Shown: positions 9,254 through 18,526, numbered from the stretch's first letter. The stretch: 64,000 nucleotides of DNA from Albidovulum marisflavi (GCF_025751435.1 NZ_JAOWKY010000002.1:248001-312000), one strand, 5' to 3'. The notes: generated by a model from the sequence alone, not told the origin. Translations and numbers: made by a program.

Positions 9254-10330
9254 TCAGGCCATTCCACCCGCGATCAAGCGGCGCGCAAGCTGGGCGTAGG
9301 CGTCGGCAACCGGCCCCTCACCCGCAGCGATGGGCGTGCCCGCGTCGCCCGCAAGGCGAATGTCGAGGTTCAACGGTATTTCTCCCAGGAACGGCACGCC
9401 CAGCTTGGCCGCCTCTGCCGCGACGCCGCCGTGACCGAACAGGTGCGCCTCGTGCCCACAGTTGGGGCAGACGTAGGTAGACATGTTCTCGACCAGCCCC
9501 AGGATCGGGGTCTTGAGCTTGCCGAACATGTCGATCGCGCGGCGCGCATCCAGAAGCGCCACGTCCTGCGGCGTGGACACGACGATGGCGCCGGTCAGGT
9601 GCGTGCGCTGGCACAGTGTAAGCTGCACATCCCCGGTTCCAGGCGGCAGATCGACGATCAGCACGTCAAGTTCGCCCCAGGCCACCTGCCCCAGCATCTG
9701 CTGCAGCGCCCCCATGAGCATCGGGCCGCGCCACACGACGGCCTCATCCTCTTTCAGCATCAGCCCGATCGACATCATCGTGACGCCATGCGCCGTCAGC
9801 GGGATGATCGTCTTCCCATCGGGCGAGGCGGGCCGCTTGGAAACGCCCATCATCCGAGGCTGCGACGGGCCGTAGATGTCGGCGTCCAGAAGCCCCACCT
9901 TGCGCCCCTGCCGCGCAAGCGCGACGGCCAGGTTAGACGAAAGCGTGGACTTGCCGACCCCACCCTTTCCCGAGGCGATCGCGATGATCCGGTTTATGCC
10001 CGCCACCGGCTGCGGACCGGCCTGCGGCGTGGGATGGCCGCCGATCTTGAGCGATGGCGCCGGCGCAGCAGCCTTCGGCGCGGGCCCGTGTGCGGTCAGG
10101 ACAACCGACACCGAGGCCACGCCGGGAAGCGCGCGAACGGCGGCCTCGGCGGCCTGGCGAACGGGCTCCATGCGACGGGCCGCTTCCGGATCGGGCGCCT
10201 CCAGCACGAAGCGCACCTTGTCGCCCTCAACCGCCAGCGCCCTGACCAGGTCACGGGTCACGACGTCGCCGCCTTCGGGCAGTGTCACGCGACCAAGGGC
10301 TTTGAGAACGGCGTCACGTGTCAGGCTCAT
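9254..10330 (-). CDS. apbC: Mrp/NBP35 family iron-sulfur carrier ATPase
   Basis: Cytoplasmic P-loop ATPase (358 residues from the chosen start) that is thought to carry or insert Fe-S clusters. An N-terminal MIP18/DUF59 domain (residues 1-75) precedes a deviant Walker [19 protein letters not shown], the motif [14 protein letters not shown], and a C-terminal CPNCG pair for cluster bridging. I start at ATG 10330 ([12 protein letters not shown]); the 32 upstream codons in frame look like non-coding leader. It is transcribed alone, upstream of the mraZ leader. Also called mrp. Confidence 0.93.
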   Translation of the reverse strand: MSLTRDAVLKALGRVTLPEGGDVVTRDLVRALAVEGDKVRFVLEAPDPEAARRMEPVRQAAEAAVRALPGVASVSVVLTAHGPAPKAAAPAPSLKIGGHPTPQAGPQPVAGINRIIAIASGKGGVGKSTLSSNLAVALARQGRKVGLLDADIYGPSQPRMMGVSKRPASPDGKTIIPLTAHGVTMMSIGLMLKEDEAVVWRGPMLMGALQQMLGQVAWGELDVLIVDLPPGTGDVQLTLCQRTHLTGAIVVSTPQDVALLDARRAIDMFGKLKTPILGLVENMSTYVCPNCGHEAHLFGHGGVAAEAAKLGVPFLGEIPLNLDIRLAGDAGTPIAAGEGPVADAYAQLARRLIAGGMA

Positions 10331-10440
10331 CGCAGGCTCCTTCGCTTTCGCGACACAGTTGTGACGGATAATCGGCAAGGGCAAGGGGCGTCGTCCGCGG
10401 CATGCTGGAAAATCACTCAGAAACAAGGCAAACGCCCGAT

Positions 10441-10457
10441 AATACGTCAGAATACGT
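10441..10457 (+). promoter_or_regulatory. phased repeat upstream of the DUF1127 gene
   Basis: AATACGT occurs twice, at 10441 and 10451, with 10-base phase, in the intergenic region ahead of the DUF1127/CcsR transcription unit. It could be a binding site. In Rhodobacter this unit is driven by RpoHI/RpoHII; no clear promoter of that class could be fixed by eye. Confidence 0.3.
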
Positions 10458-10601
10458 TATGCAATTGCTGCATGGCGGCATTGATGCGAAGCGGTATTGT
10501 GCACCTGCAGCATTGAACGCATGTTAGCCCCAACAGCGCCAATGACGGCGCCAGACGACCGGCGCCCAGGACGGCGCCTAAGAAGACGAACAGGTGAACA
10601 A

Positions 10602-10817
10602 ATGGCAAATGTATCGGCGCTCAGCGGAATGGAGCTCGGCCTGACGGACCGGATCGGCGCGTTCCTTCGCAACCTGCAAGACGCCCGCGGCCGCCACAAG
10701 GTCTACCGCCAGACTGTCAAGGAACTGAGCGCACTGACCGAACGCGAACTTCTCGACCTGGGCATCAGCCCCTCGATGATCACATCGATCGCGATGGAGG
10801 CCGCTTACGGCAAGTAA
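10602..10817 (+). CDS. DUF1127 small protein (CcaF1-like)
   Basis: A 71-residue protein starting at ATG 10602 after AGGTG; the C-terminal half (YRQTVKELSALTERELLDLG, then ISPSMI) is the DUF1127 signature. In Rhodobacter sphaeroides the homologous gene ccaF1 (RSP_6037) encodes a small RNA-binding protein and is co-transcribed with the CcsR1-4 sRNAs, which are cut from its 3' UTR. The same arrangement is seen here: eight anti-Shine-Dalgarno hairpins begin nine bases after the stop. The protein probably has the same role in RNA processing under stress. The ortholog assignment rests on family plus synteny; the exact symbol would need alignment. Confidence 0.88.
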   Translation: MANVSALSGMELGLTDRIGAFLRNLQDARGRHKVYRQTVKELSALTERELLDLGISPSMITSIAMEAAYGK

Positions 10818-10825
10818 GGAACTCT

Positions 10826-10891
10826 CCGGACCAATCCTCCTCCCTGGTCCGGGAACAGCGGCGGCATCAACCTCCTCCCTGATGCTGCCGC
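10826..10891 (+). ncRNA. ccsR1: CcsR/cuckoo-type sRNA 1 (two hairpins)
   Basis: Hairpin 1 (10826-10852) has the 8-bp stem CCGGACCA/TGGTCCGG; hairpin 2 (10858-10891) has a 12-bp stem GCGGCGGCATCA/TGATGCTGCCGC with one G-U pair. Each loop holds CCTCCTCCC (10836-10844 and 10871-10879), an anti-Shine-Dalgarno sequence. Two such hairpins make one CcsR unit in Rhodobacter; stress-induced CcsRs act on C1 metabolism and glutathione-related functions there. Confidence 0.85.
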
Positions 10892-10901
10892 AAGATACGC
10901 G

Positions 10902-10974
10902 GACCCCCTTCCTCCTCCCTGGGGGTTTCGCGACGAAGCGCGGCGGTGGCAACCTCCTCCCTGCCACCGCCGCG
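10902..10974 (+). ncRNA. ccsR2: CcsR/cuckoo-type sRNA 2 (two hairpins)
   Basis: Hairpin 3 (10902-10927) has the short stem ACCCCC/GGGGGT; hairpin 4 (10939-10974) has a perfect 13-bp stem beginning CGCGGCGGTGGCA. Loops again carry CCTCCTCCC (10911-10919 and 10953-10961). It is followed by a 58-base spacer, the longest in the array, which contains small GC hairpins (CCGG/CCGG and GGGCC/GGCCC) of unknown meaning. Confidence 0.85.
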
Positions 10975-11032
10975 ACTTCCACCCGGCACATGGCCGGACA
11001 AATTCAGGGCCGATGGGCCCGAAAGAATGCGA

Positions 11033-11104
11033 TCGCTCCCTCCTCCTCCCTGGAGCGACGCTGTGAAGACGGTGGCAGCCCTACCTCCTCCCAGGGTTGC
11101 CACC
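11033..11104 (+). ncRNA. ccsR3: CcsR/cuckoo-type sRNA 3 (two hairpins)
   Basis: Hairpin 5 (11033-11058) has the stem TCGCTCC/GGAGCGA; hairpin 6 (11071-11104) has a 12-bp stem GGTGGCAGCCCT/AGGGTTGCCACC with one G-U pair. Loop motifs CCTCCTCCC lie at 11042-11050 and 11084-11092. Confidence 0.85.
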
Positions 11105-11124
11105 GGACCTTCACCCGATAACGA

Positions 11125-11198
11125 GGGCCCCCTCCTCCTCCCTGGGGCTCGCGTCATGACGGCGGCCCCTCCTCCTCCCTGGGGCCGCCGTTTTTTTT
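11125..11198 (+). ncRNA. ccsR4: CcsR/cuckoo-type sRNA 4 with terminal terminator
   Basis: Hairpin 7 (11125-11150, stem GGGCCCC/GGGGCTC) and hairpin 8 (11160-11190, perfect 10-bp stem CGGCGGCCCC/GGGGCCGCCG), loops with CCTCCTCCC at 11134-11142 and 11171-11179. Hairpin 8 is followed by eight T (11191-11198), so it also serves as the Rho-independent terminator of the whole DUF1127-CcsR transcript. Confidence 0.85.
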
Positions 11199-11322
11199 CG
11201 TCCAGATCTTTCAGGCTGCGCCCGGATACCGGCGGCAAGCCGTCATCCGCGGGGCGCTTCGCGCGCGCCGTTCACCGGGGCGTGGCGCCAGGCGTTCCTG
11301 CGTGGCGCAACAACTGGCGGGA

Positions 11323-13683
11323 TCAGAAGGGAACGTCGTCAGCAGTTTCGGCGGCGACGACGAAGCTGGACACCACGTGCTTCACGCCCGCCTTGTCGAA
11401 GGCGATTTCCAGCTTGTCGCCCTCGGTCGCCTCGACCGTGCCGTAGCCGAACTTCTTGTGAAATACGCGGTCACCCTCGGTGAAGGCGGACACGGCTTCA
11501 AGGTCGATGATCTGGTTTCGGGAGTCGCGCGGCTGCGAGATGCTGCGATGCCCGGCGCGATCCTGCATCCGCTTCCAGCCGGGGGAGTTGTAGACATCGG
11601 CGCGCGTCGCCCGGTCTTCCATGGCGCTTTCCCCCGCGCGCGGCGCCGCCGCCCCGAATCCGCCTCCGTATAGGCCCGGCGGGGTCAGCACCTCGACGTG
11701 ACTGGCGGGAAGTTCGTCGATGAAGCGCGAAGGAAGCTGGCTTTGCCATTGACCGTAGACGCGGCGATTGCCCGCGAAGGAAATAGTGCAAAGTTCCTCG
11801 GCCCGCGTGATGCCGACGTAGGCCAGGCGGCGTTCTTCCTCCAGCCCCCTCAGGCCGCTTTCGTCCATGCTGCGCTGGCTGGGGAAAAGCCCGTCTTCCC
11901 ACCCCGGCAGGAAGACGACCGGGAACTCCAGCCCCTTGGCGGCGTGAAGCGTCATGATGGTGATCTTGTCCTCGGCATCCTCGCTGTCATTGTCCATGAT
12001 CAGCGAGACATGTTCGAGGAAACCTTGCAGGTTCTCGAAACTCTCCAGAGCCTTGACGAGTTCCTTGAGGTTTTCCAGCCGGCCGGGCGCCTCGGGCGTC
12101 TTGTCGTTCTGCCACATCTCGGTGTAGCCGGATTCGTCCAGGATCGTTTCGGCCAGCCGAATGTGATCATAGCCCGGCGCCGCCGTCTCCTTGTGCCAGC
12201 GGTCGATCTGCTCAACCAGCAGCCGCAGCTGCGCGCCGCCCTTGCCGCCGATCTGGCCCGAGGCCACGACGTAGCGCGCGCCTTCCAGAAGGCTCACGCC
12301 GTCTTCACGCGCCTGCCGCTGGATCACCTGCTGGGCCTTGTCGCCCAGGCCGCGTTTGGGGGTGTTCACGATCCGCTCGAACGCAAGATCGTCGGCAGGC
12401 GACACGGCAAGCCGGAAATAGGCCATTGCGTCGCGAATCTCGAGCCGTTCATAGAACCGCGGGCCGCCCACGACACGGTAGGGAAGGCCGATGGTCAGGA
12501 AGCGGTCCTCGAACGCGCGCATCTGGTGGGAGGCACGCACGAGGATCGCTTGCTGCGTCAGGCGGAACGGGCCCAGCCCGCGGGTGCCGCGCTGCAGCGC
12601 CTCGGCCTCTTCGCCGATCCAGCGCGCTTCTTCGTCGCCGTCCCAGTGACCGATCAACCGGACCTTTTCACCGCCCTCTGCCTCGGTCCAAAGCGTCTTG
12701 CCAAGCCGTCCGGCGTTGGCTGCGATCAGACCCGAGGCAGCGGCAAGGATGTGTTCGCCCGAGCGGTAGTTCTGTTCCAGCCGAATGACCTTGGCGCCGG
12801 GAAAGTCCTTTTCGAACCGCAGGATGTTGCCGACCTCGGCGCCGCGCCAGCCGTAGATCGACTGGTCGTCATCGCCGACGCAGCAGATGTTTTTGTGCTT
12901 CGCGGCCAAAAGGCGCAGCCAAAGATACTGGGCGACGTTGGTGTCCTGGTATTCGTCCACCAGGATGTAGCGGAACCAGCGCTGGTATTGTTCCAGCACA
13001 TCCGGGTGCTTCTGGAAGATCGTCACGACGTGAAGAAGCAGGTCGCCGAAGTCGCAGGCGTTCAGCGTCAGCAGACGCGCCTGGTAGGCTGCATAAAGTT
13101 CGGTCCCCATGTGGTTGAAGGCCGAGGCTTCCGCGGACGGCACCTGTTCGGGGCCCCACGCTCGGTTCTTCCAGTGATCGATCAGCCCCGCCAACTGCCG
13201 GGCGGGCCAACGTTTTTCGTCGATGTTCGCCGCCGCGATCACCTGCTTGAGCAGACGGATCTGGTCGTCGGTGTCGAGGATGGTGAAGTTCGACTTGAGG
13301 CCCACCAGTTCGGCATGGCGGCGCAGGATCTTGACGCTGATCGAATGGAAGGTGCCCATCCAGGGCATCCCCTCGACCGTTCCGCCAGTCAGTCTGCCCA
13401 CGCGTTCCTTCATTTCCCGCGCGGCCTTGTTGGTGAAGGTGACCGCCAGGATCTCGTTCGGGCGGGCCAGCCCGCGGGCCAAAAGGTGCGCGATCCGCGC
13501 CGTCAGCGCCCGCGTCTTTCCCGTCCCTGCCCCCGCCAGCATCAGGACAGGACCGTCCAGCGCCTCGACCGCCTCGCGTTGCGCGGGGTTAAGCCCTTCC
13601 AGATAAGGCGCGGGCCGCGCGGCCATGGCGCGTGCGGACAGGGATAGGCCTTCGAAGGCGTCGAATTCGTCGGAACTGCTCAT
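11323..13683 (-). CDS. uvrD: ATP-dependent DNA helicase UvrD/PcrA
   Basis: Superfamily 1A 3'-5' helicase (786 residues) for nucleotide excision and mismatch repair. All helicase motifs are present: I GAGTGKTR (residues 51-58), II VDEYQDTN, III GDDDQSIYGWRGA, IV LEQNYRS, V TLHAAKGLEFP, VI VGITRAEE. A C-terminal Tudor-like tail (FGYGTVEATEGDKLEIAF) is typical of PcrA/UvrD. A GTTC-N7-GTTC SOS box lies 41 bases upstream, so LexA control is likely. It is divergent from the hydroxy-acid dehydrogenase gene. Confidence 0.96.
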   Translation of the reverse strand: MSSSDEFDAFEGLSLSARAMAARPAPYLEGLNPAQREAVEALDGPVLMLAGAGTGKTRALTARIAHLLARGLARPNEILAVTFTNKAAREMKERVGRLTGGTVEGMPWMGTFHSISVKILRRHAELVGLKSNFTILDTDDQIRLLKQVIAAANIDEKRWPARQLAGLIDHWKNRAWGPEQVPSAEASAFNHMGTELYAAYQARLLTLNACDFGDLLLHVVTIFQKHPDVLEQYQRWFRYILVDEYQDTNVAQYLWLRLLAAKHKNICCVGDDDQSIYGWRGAEVGNILRFEKDFPGAKVIRLEQNYRSGEHILAAASGLIAANAGRLGKTLWTEAEGGEKVRLIGHWDGDEEARWIGEEAEALQRGTRGLGPFRLTQQAILVRASHQMRAFEDRFLTIGLPYRVVGGPRFYERLEIRDAMAYFRLAVSPADDLAFERIVNTPKRGLGDKAQQVIQRQAREDGVSLLEGARYVVASGQIGGKGGAQLRLLVEQIDRWHKETAAPGYDHIRLAETILDESGYTEMWQNDKTPEAPGRLENLKELVKALESFENLQGFLEHVSLIMDNDSEDAEDKITIMTLHAAKGLEFPVVFLPGWEDGLFPSQRSMDESGLRGLEEERRLAYVGITRAEELCTISFAGNRRVYGQWQSQLPSRFIDELPASHVEVLTPPGLYGGGFGAAAPRAGESAMEDRATRADVYNSPGWKRMQDRAGHRSISQPRDSRNQIIDLEAVSAFTEGDRVFHKKFGYGTVEATEGDKLEIAFDKAGVKHVVSSFVVAAETADDVPF

Positions 13684-13723
13684 GGGGGCAATCTAACCGG
13701 CGCCGTCGGGAAATTAAAGATAC

Positions 13724-13738
13724 GTTCACATTCCGTTC
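13724..13738 (-). promoter_or_regulatory. LexA (SOS) box upstream of uvrD
   Basis: GTTC-ACATTCC-GTTC exactly matches the alphaproteobacterial LexA consensus GTTC-N7-GTTC. It is 41 bases upstream of the uvrD start and 49 bases from the divergent gene at 13787, so it could affect both. Confidence 0.7.
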
Positions 13739-13786
13739 CCCTTTCCGGCACTGGACATTTCGCGGCCTTTGGCGATGGATTGCGCC

Positions 13787-14923
13787 ATGGACCTTCACCA
13801 GCGCTATCCTGCGATCTCGGACCTGAAAGCGCGCGCGCAGGCGCGCATCCCGCATTTCGTCTGGGAATATCTTGACAGCGCCACGGGAACCGAGGCGACG
13901 CAGCGGCGCAACCGTGCCGAGATGGACAAGATTCTGTTCCGCCCCTCGATCCTTCACGGAGAGTTGTCGCCGGACCTGACGACCAGGCTCTTCGGGCACG
14001 ATTTCCCCCTGCCCTTCGGCATCGCGCCGGTGGGCATGTCCGGGCTGATCTGGCCCGACGCCGAGCGCCGGCTGGCACGGTCGGCGGCGCAAACCAACCT
14101 GCCCTATTGCCTGTCCACCGTGGCGAGCTGCACGCCGGAACATGTTGCGCCCGTCCTGGGCGCTCACGGATGGTTCCAGCTTTACCCACCGCGCGACCCG
14201 GAAATCCGCGCCGACATCCTGAAGCGCGCGCGGGCCGCCGGTTTCTCGGCGCTGATCCTGACTGCCGACGTGCCGGTCGCCAGCCGACGCGAGCGCCAGA
14301 CCCGCTCTGGCCTGACGCAGCCGCCCCGCCTGACGCCACGGCTGTTCGCGCAGGTCGCGATGCGCCCGGCCTGGGCGTTCGGCACGCTTGGAACCGGAAT
14401 GCCCCGGATGCGGCTGATGGACGGCTACGCGGAAAACCGGGTCAGCCTCTCATCGACCGCCCATATCGGCTACCTGCTGCGCACTTCGCCCGACTGGGAC
14501 TACCTGCGCGCCCTGCGCGATGCCTGGGACGGGCCGCTGATAGTCAAGGGAGTGCTGAACCCCGACGATGCCGCCCGCCTGCAGGATGAAGGCGTGGATG
14601 CGGTCTGGGTGTCGAACCACGCCGGCCGACAGTTCGACGCCGCGCCCTCGACGATCGAGGCCCTGCCAGATATCCGCGCGGCCACCACGCTGCCGGTCAT
14701 CTTCGACGGCGGCATCGAGGGCGGCCTCGACATCCTGCGGGCGCTGGCCGCGGGCGCGGACTTTGTAATGCTGGGACGCGCCTGGCACTACGCGCTTGGG
14801 GCGTTGGGAGACCGGGGACCCGCGCACCTGGCCGACCTTCTGGCAAGGGACATGACGGCGAACATGGGGCAGCTTGGCGCGCGGCGCATTTCGGACCTTC
14901 CGGGACGCCTGCTTCGCGGCTGA
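13787..14923 (+). CDS. FMN-dependent alpha-hydroxy-acid oxidase/dehydrogenase (LldD-like)
   Basis: A TIM-barrel flavoprotein (378 residues) of the L-lactate dehydrogenase/glycolate oxidase family, which oxidises 2-hydroxy acids to 2-keto acids. Seen: PFGIAPVGMSGLIWPDAE near the N-terminus, the catalytic-histidine motif SNHAGRQFDAAPST (the family usually has SNHGGRQ, so one Gly is Ala), and the FMN-phosphate motif FDGGIEGGLDILRALA followed by VMLGRAW. I start at ATG 13787 (MDLHQRYPAI) rather than two codon choices upstream. It may be L-lactate dehydrogenase or a relative with another 2-hydroxy-acid substrate, such as mandelate. Confidence 0.85.
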   Translation: MDLHQRYPAISDLKARAQARIPHFVWEYLDSATGTEATQRRNRAEMDKILFRPSILHGELSPDLTTRLFGHDFPLPFGIAPVGMSGLIWPDAERRLARSAAQTNLPYCLSTVASCTPEHVAPVLGAHGWFQLYPPRDPEIRADILKRARAAGFSALILTADVPVASRRERQTRSGLTQPPRLTPRLFAQVAMRPAWAFGTLGTGMPRMRLMDGYAENRVSLSSTAHIGYLLRTSPDWDYLRALRDAWDGPLIVKGVLNPDDAARLQDEGVDAVWVSNHAGRQFDAAPSTIEALPDIRAATTLPVIFDGGIEGGLDILRALAAGADFVMLGRAWHYALGALGDRGPAHLADLLARDMTANMGQLGARRISDLPGRLLRG

Positions 14924-15085
14924 GGTCGCGTTTCGCACGCTTTGCTTCGCTTGCGCGTCAGAGTGCGCGGCCACGGGGGATATGCAGAACGAAATGTTAC
15001 CGAATTCTGACGGTTTGACGATTCCGGGTCTTGCGCCGCACTGCGGCAAGCCTAAAGTCCGCGCCGTCGTTTGGGAGGACCGCCT

Positions 15086-18000
15086 ATGACCGAGTTCAAA
15101 AAGATCCTTGTCGCCAACCGGGGCGAAATCGCGATCCGCGTGATGCGGGCAGCGACAGAACTGGGCAAGAAGACCGTGGCGGTCTATGCGGAGGAGGACA
15201 AGCTGTCGCTTCACCGCTTCAAGGCGGACGAGGCCTACCGCATCGGCGCGGGGCTGGGGCCTGTCGCAGCCTACCTGTCGATCCCGGAAATCATCCGCGT
15301 CGCCAAGGAATGCGGCGCCGACGCGATCCACCCGGGCTACGGGCTTCTGTCGGAAAACCCCGACTTCGTGGAAGCCTGCGCGGCGAACGGCATCACCTTC
15401 ATCGGCCCCAAGGCCGAAACCATGCGCGCCCTTGGCGACAAGGCCAGCGCGCGGCGCGTGGCTGTCGCCGCGGGCGTTCCGGTGATCCCCGCGACCGAAG
15501 TGCTGGGCGACGACTTCGACGCGATCAAGAAGGAAGCGGCCGAGATCGGCTATCCCCTGATGCTCAAGGCAAGCTGGGGCGGTGGCGGTCGCGGCATGCG
15601 CCCGATCAACGGCCCCGACGAGGTAATCGAAAAGGTCCGCGAGGGCCGGCGCGAGGCCGAGGCCGCCTTTGGCAACGGCGAGGGTTATCTGGAAAAGATG
15701 ATCACCCGCGCCCGCCACGTCGAGGTGCAGATTCTGGGCGACAGCCACGGCAATATCTTCCATCTCTTCGAACGCGACTGCACCGTTCAGCGCCGCAACC
15801 AGAAGGTCGTCGAACGCGCGCCCGCCCCCTACCTGAGCGAGGCGCAGCGCGCCGAGATCTGCGAGCTTGGCCGCCGGATCTGCGCCCATGTGAACTACGA
15901 ATGCGCGGGCACCGTAGAATTCCTGATGGATATGGAGTCGGGCAAGTTCTACTTCATCGAGGTGAACCCCCGCGTCCAGGTCGAACACACCGTCACCGAA
16001 GAGGTGACCGGCATCGACATCGTCCAGGCGCAGATCAAGATCGCCGAGGGCAAGACGCTTGCCGAGGCGACGGGCGTTTCCCGGCAGGAGGATATCGTGC
16101 TGAAGGGCCACGCGCTTCAGTGCCGCGTGACGACCGAGGATCCCCAGAACAACTTCATCCCGGATTACGGCCGCATCACCGCCTACCGTTCCGCGACCGG
16201 CATGGGCATCCGCCTTGACGGCGGCACGGCCTATGCAGGCGGCGTCATCACGCGCTACTACGACTCCCTTCTGGTGAAGGTCACCGCTTGGGCGCCGACA
16301 CCGGAACAGGCAATCGCCCGCATGGACCGCGCGCTGCGCGAATTCCGGATCCGCGGCGTCTCCACGAACATCGCCTTCGTCGAGAACCTGCTCAAGCACC
16401 CGACCTTCCTCGACAACACCTACACGACGAAGTTCATCGACACGACGCCCGAACTGTTCCAGTTCAAGAAGCGCCGTGACCGCGCGACCAAGATCCTGAC
16501 CTACATCGCCGACATCACGGTGAACGGGCACCCCGAAACCGCCGGACGCCCGAAGCCCCCGGCCGAAGCGCGCGGACCGAAGGTCCCCGTGCTGAGGGCC
16601 GAGCCCGCCAAGGGTACGCGCAACCTGCTTGAGGAAAAGGGCCCGCAGGCCGTGGCCGACTGGATGGCCAGCCAGAAGAAGCTTCTGCTGACCGACACGA
16701 CCATGCGCGACGGGCACCAGAGCCTTCTGGCAACGCGCATGCGCTCGATCGACATGATCAAGATCGCGCCGACCTATGCCGCGAACCTGCCCGAGCTGTT
16801 CAGCGTCGAGTGCTGGGGCGGCGCGACGTTCGACGTCGCCTACCGCTTCCTTCAGGAATGTCCCTGGCAGCGCCTGCGCGACCTGCGCAAGGCCATGCCG
16901 AACCTGATGACGCAGATGCTGCTGCGCGCCTCGAACGGCGTGGGCTACACCAACTATCCCGACAACGTGGTGCAGGAATTCGTCCGACAAGCGGCCACGA
17001 CCGGCATCGACGTGTTCCGCGTCTTCGACAGCCTGAACTGGGTCGAGAACATGCGCGTCGCGATGGATGCGGTGATCGAGAACAACAAGGTTTGCGAAGC
17101 CGCCATCTGCTACACAGGCGACATCCTGAACCCGGACCGGGCCAAGTATGACCTGAACTACTATGTCGACATGGGCAAGGCCTTGCGCGACGCGGGCGCA
17201 CATGTGCTTGGGCTCAAGGACATGGCGGGGCTTCTGAAGCCCGCCGCAGCGCGCGTCCTGTTCAAAGCGCTGAAGGAAGAGGTTGGCCTTCCGATCCACT
17301 TCCACACGCACGACACCTCGGGCATCGCGGGCGCCACGATCCTGGCTGCAGCCGACGCGGGCGTAGCCGCCGTCGACGCAGCGATGGACGCCTTCTCGGG
17401 CGGGACATCGCAGCCCTGCCTCGGCTCCATCGTCGAGGCGATGGCCCACACCGACCGCGACACCGGGATCGACATTTCCGCGATCCGCGAGATTTCGAAC
17501 TACTGGGAAGCGGTTCGCCACCAGTACCGCGCCTTCGAATCCGGGCTGGAGGCGCCCGCGTCCGAGGTCTACCTGCACGAAATGCCGGGCGGTCAGTTCA
17601 CCAACCTCAAGGCGCAGGCACGGTCGCTGGGCCTTGAAGAACGCTGGCACGAGGTCGCACAGGCCTATGCCGACGCGAACCAGATGTTCGGCGATATCGT
17701 GAAGGTCACGCCCTCGTCGAAGGTCGTGGGCGACATGGCGCTGATGATGGTCGCGCAGAACCTCACCCGCAAACAGGTCGAGGATCCCGCGGTCGACGTG
17801 GCCTTCCCCGACTCGGTCGTCGACATGATGCGCGGCAACCTGGGCCAGCCGCCGGGCGGCTTCCCCGATGGCATTGTCAGGAAGGTGCTCAAGGGCGAGA
17901 CACCCAACACCGAGCGTCCGGGCAAGCACCTGCCGCCCGTCGACCTTGAGGCGGTCCGCCGCAGCGTGTCGAAAGAGCTGCTGGGCTTCGCCGTCGATGA

Positions 18001-18526
18001 CGAGGATCTGAACGGCTACCTGATGTATCCCAAGGTCTTCCTGGACTACATGGGACGCCATCGCCTCTACGGACCCGTCCGGACGCTGCCGACGCGCACA
18101 TTCTTCTATGGCATGCAGCCGGGCGAAGAGATCACCGCCGAGATCGACCCCGGCAAGACACTGGAGATCCGGCTTCAGACCGTTGGCGACACCGACGCGC
18201 AGGGGGAGGTCAAGGTGTTCTTCGAACTCAACGGCCAGCCCCGCGTGATCCGGGTTCCGAACCGGCTGGTCAAGTCGAAGACCGTCGCGAAGCCCAAGGC
18301 ACAGGACGGCAACGCCAACCACATCGGTGCGCCGATGCCCGGCTCGGTCGCCTCTGTCGCCGTCACCGCGGGCCAGAAGGTCAACGCAGGCGACCTGCTG
18401 CTTACGATCGAGGCGATGAAGATGGAAACCGGTATCCACGCGGAACGCGCCGCGACCGTCAAGGCCGTGCTGGTGCAGGCCGGCAGCCAGATCGAAGCCA
18501 AGGACCTGCTTATCGAGCTGGAGTGA
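15086..18526 (+). CDS. pyc: pyruvate carboxylase
   Basis: Large biotin enzyme (1146 residues) that makes oxaloacetate from pyruvate, bicarbonate and ATP. Domain order is biotin carboxylase (about 1-450; WGGGGRGMR ATP-grasp loop), carboxyltransferase TIM barrel (about 530-830; LLTDTTMRDGHQSLLATRMR split around the metal-binding Asp), allosteric linker, and a C-terminal biotinyl domain with AMKMETGI, the Lys being biotinylated. ATG 15086 follows GGGAGG at a good distance. Single-gene unit with a strong terminator 58 bases downstream. Confidence 0.98.
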   Translation: MTEFKKILVANRGEIAIRVMRAATELGKKTVAVYAEEDKLSLHRFKADEAYRIGAGLGPVAAYLSIPEIIRVAKECGADAIHPGYGLLSENPDFVEACAANGITFIGPKAETMRALGDKASARRVAVAAGVPVIPATEVLGDDFDAIKKEAAEIGYPLMLKASWGGGGRGMRPINGPDEVIEKVREGRREAEAAFGNGEGYLEKMITRARHVEVQILGDSHGNIFHLFERDCTVQRRNQKVVERAPAPYLSEAQRAEICELGRRICAHVNYECAGTVEFLMDMESGKFYFIEVNPRVQVEHTVTEEVTGIDIVQAQIKIAEGKTLAEATGVSRQEDIVLKGHALQCRVTTEDPQNNFIPDYGRITAYRSATGMGIRLDGGTAYAGGVITRYYDSLLVKVTAWAPTPEQAIARMDRALREFRIRGVSTNIAFVENLLKHPTFLDNTYTTKFIDTTPELFQFKKRRDRATKILTYIADITVNGHPETAGRPKPPAEARGPKVPVLRAEPAKGTRNLLEEKGPQAVADWMASQKKLLLTDTTMRDGHQSLLATRMRSIDMIKIAPTYAANLPELFSVECWGGATFDVAYRFLQECPWQRLRDLRKAMPNLMTQMLLRASNGVGYTNYPDNVVQEFVRQAATTGIDVFRVFDSLNWVENMRVAMDAVIENNKVCEAAICYTGDILNPDRAKYDLNYYVDMGKALRDAGAHVLGLKDMAGLLKPAAARVLFKALKEEVGLPIHFHTHDTSGIAGATILAAADAGVAAVDAAMDAFSGGTSQPCLGSIVEAMAHTDRDTGIDISAIREISNYWEAVRHQYRAFESGLEAPASEVYLHEMPGGQFTNLKAQARSLGLEERWHEVAQAYADANQMFGDIVKVTPSSKVVGDMALMMVAQNLTRKQVEDPAVDVAFPDSVVDMMRGNLGQPPGGFPDGIVRKVLKGETPNTERPGKHLPPVDLEAVRRSVSKELLGFAVDDEDLNGYLMYPKVFLDYMGRHRLYGPVRTLPTRTFFYGMQPGEEITAEIDPGKTLEIRLQTVGDTDAQGEVKVFFELNGQPRVIRVPNRLVKSKTVAKPKAQDGNANHIGAPMPGSVASVAVTAGQKVNAGDLLLTIEAMKMETGIHAERAATVKAVLVQAGSQIEAKDLLIELE

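Noticed and set aside
10826-11198. CRISPR array
   Set aside because: The recurring 9-mer lies in hairpin loops with unequal spacing and variable paired flanks; there is no constant repeat of 24 bases or more and no cas gene.
10867-11446. Open frames across the hairpin array on both strands
   Set aside because: The region is eight anti-SD hairpins; the frames are Pro/Ser- or Gly/Arg-rich products of the CCTCCTCCC repeats and not genes.
11698-13647. 649-codon open frame on the plus strand
   Set aside because: Shadow of uvrD on the opposite strand.
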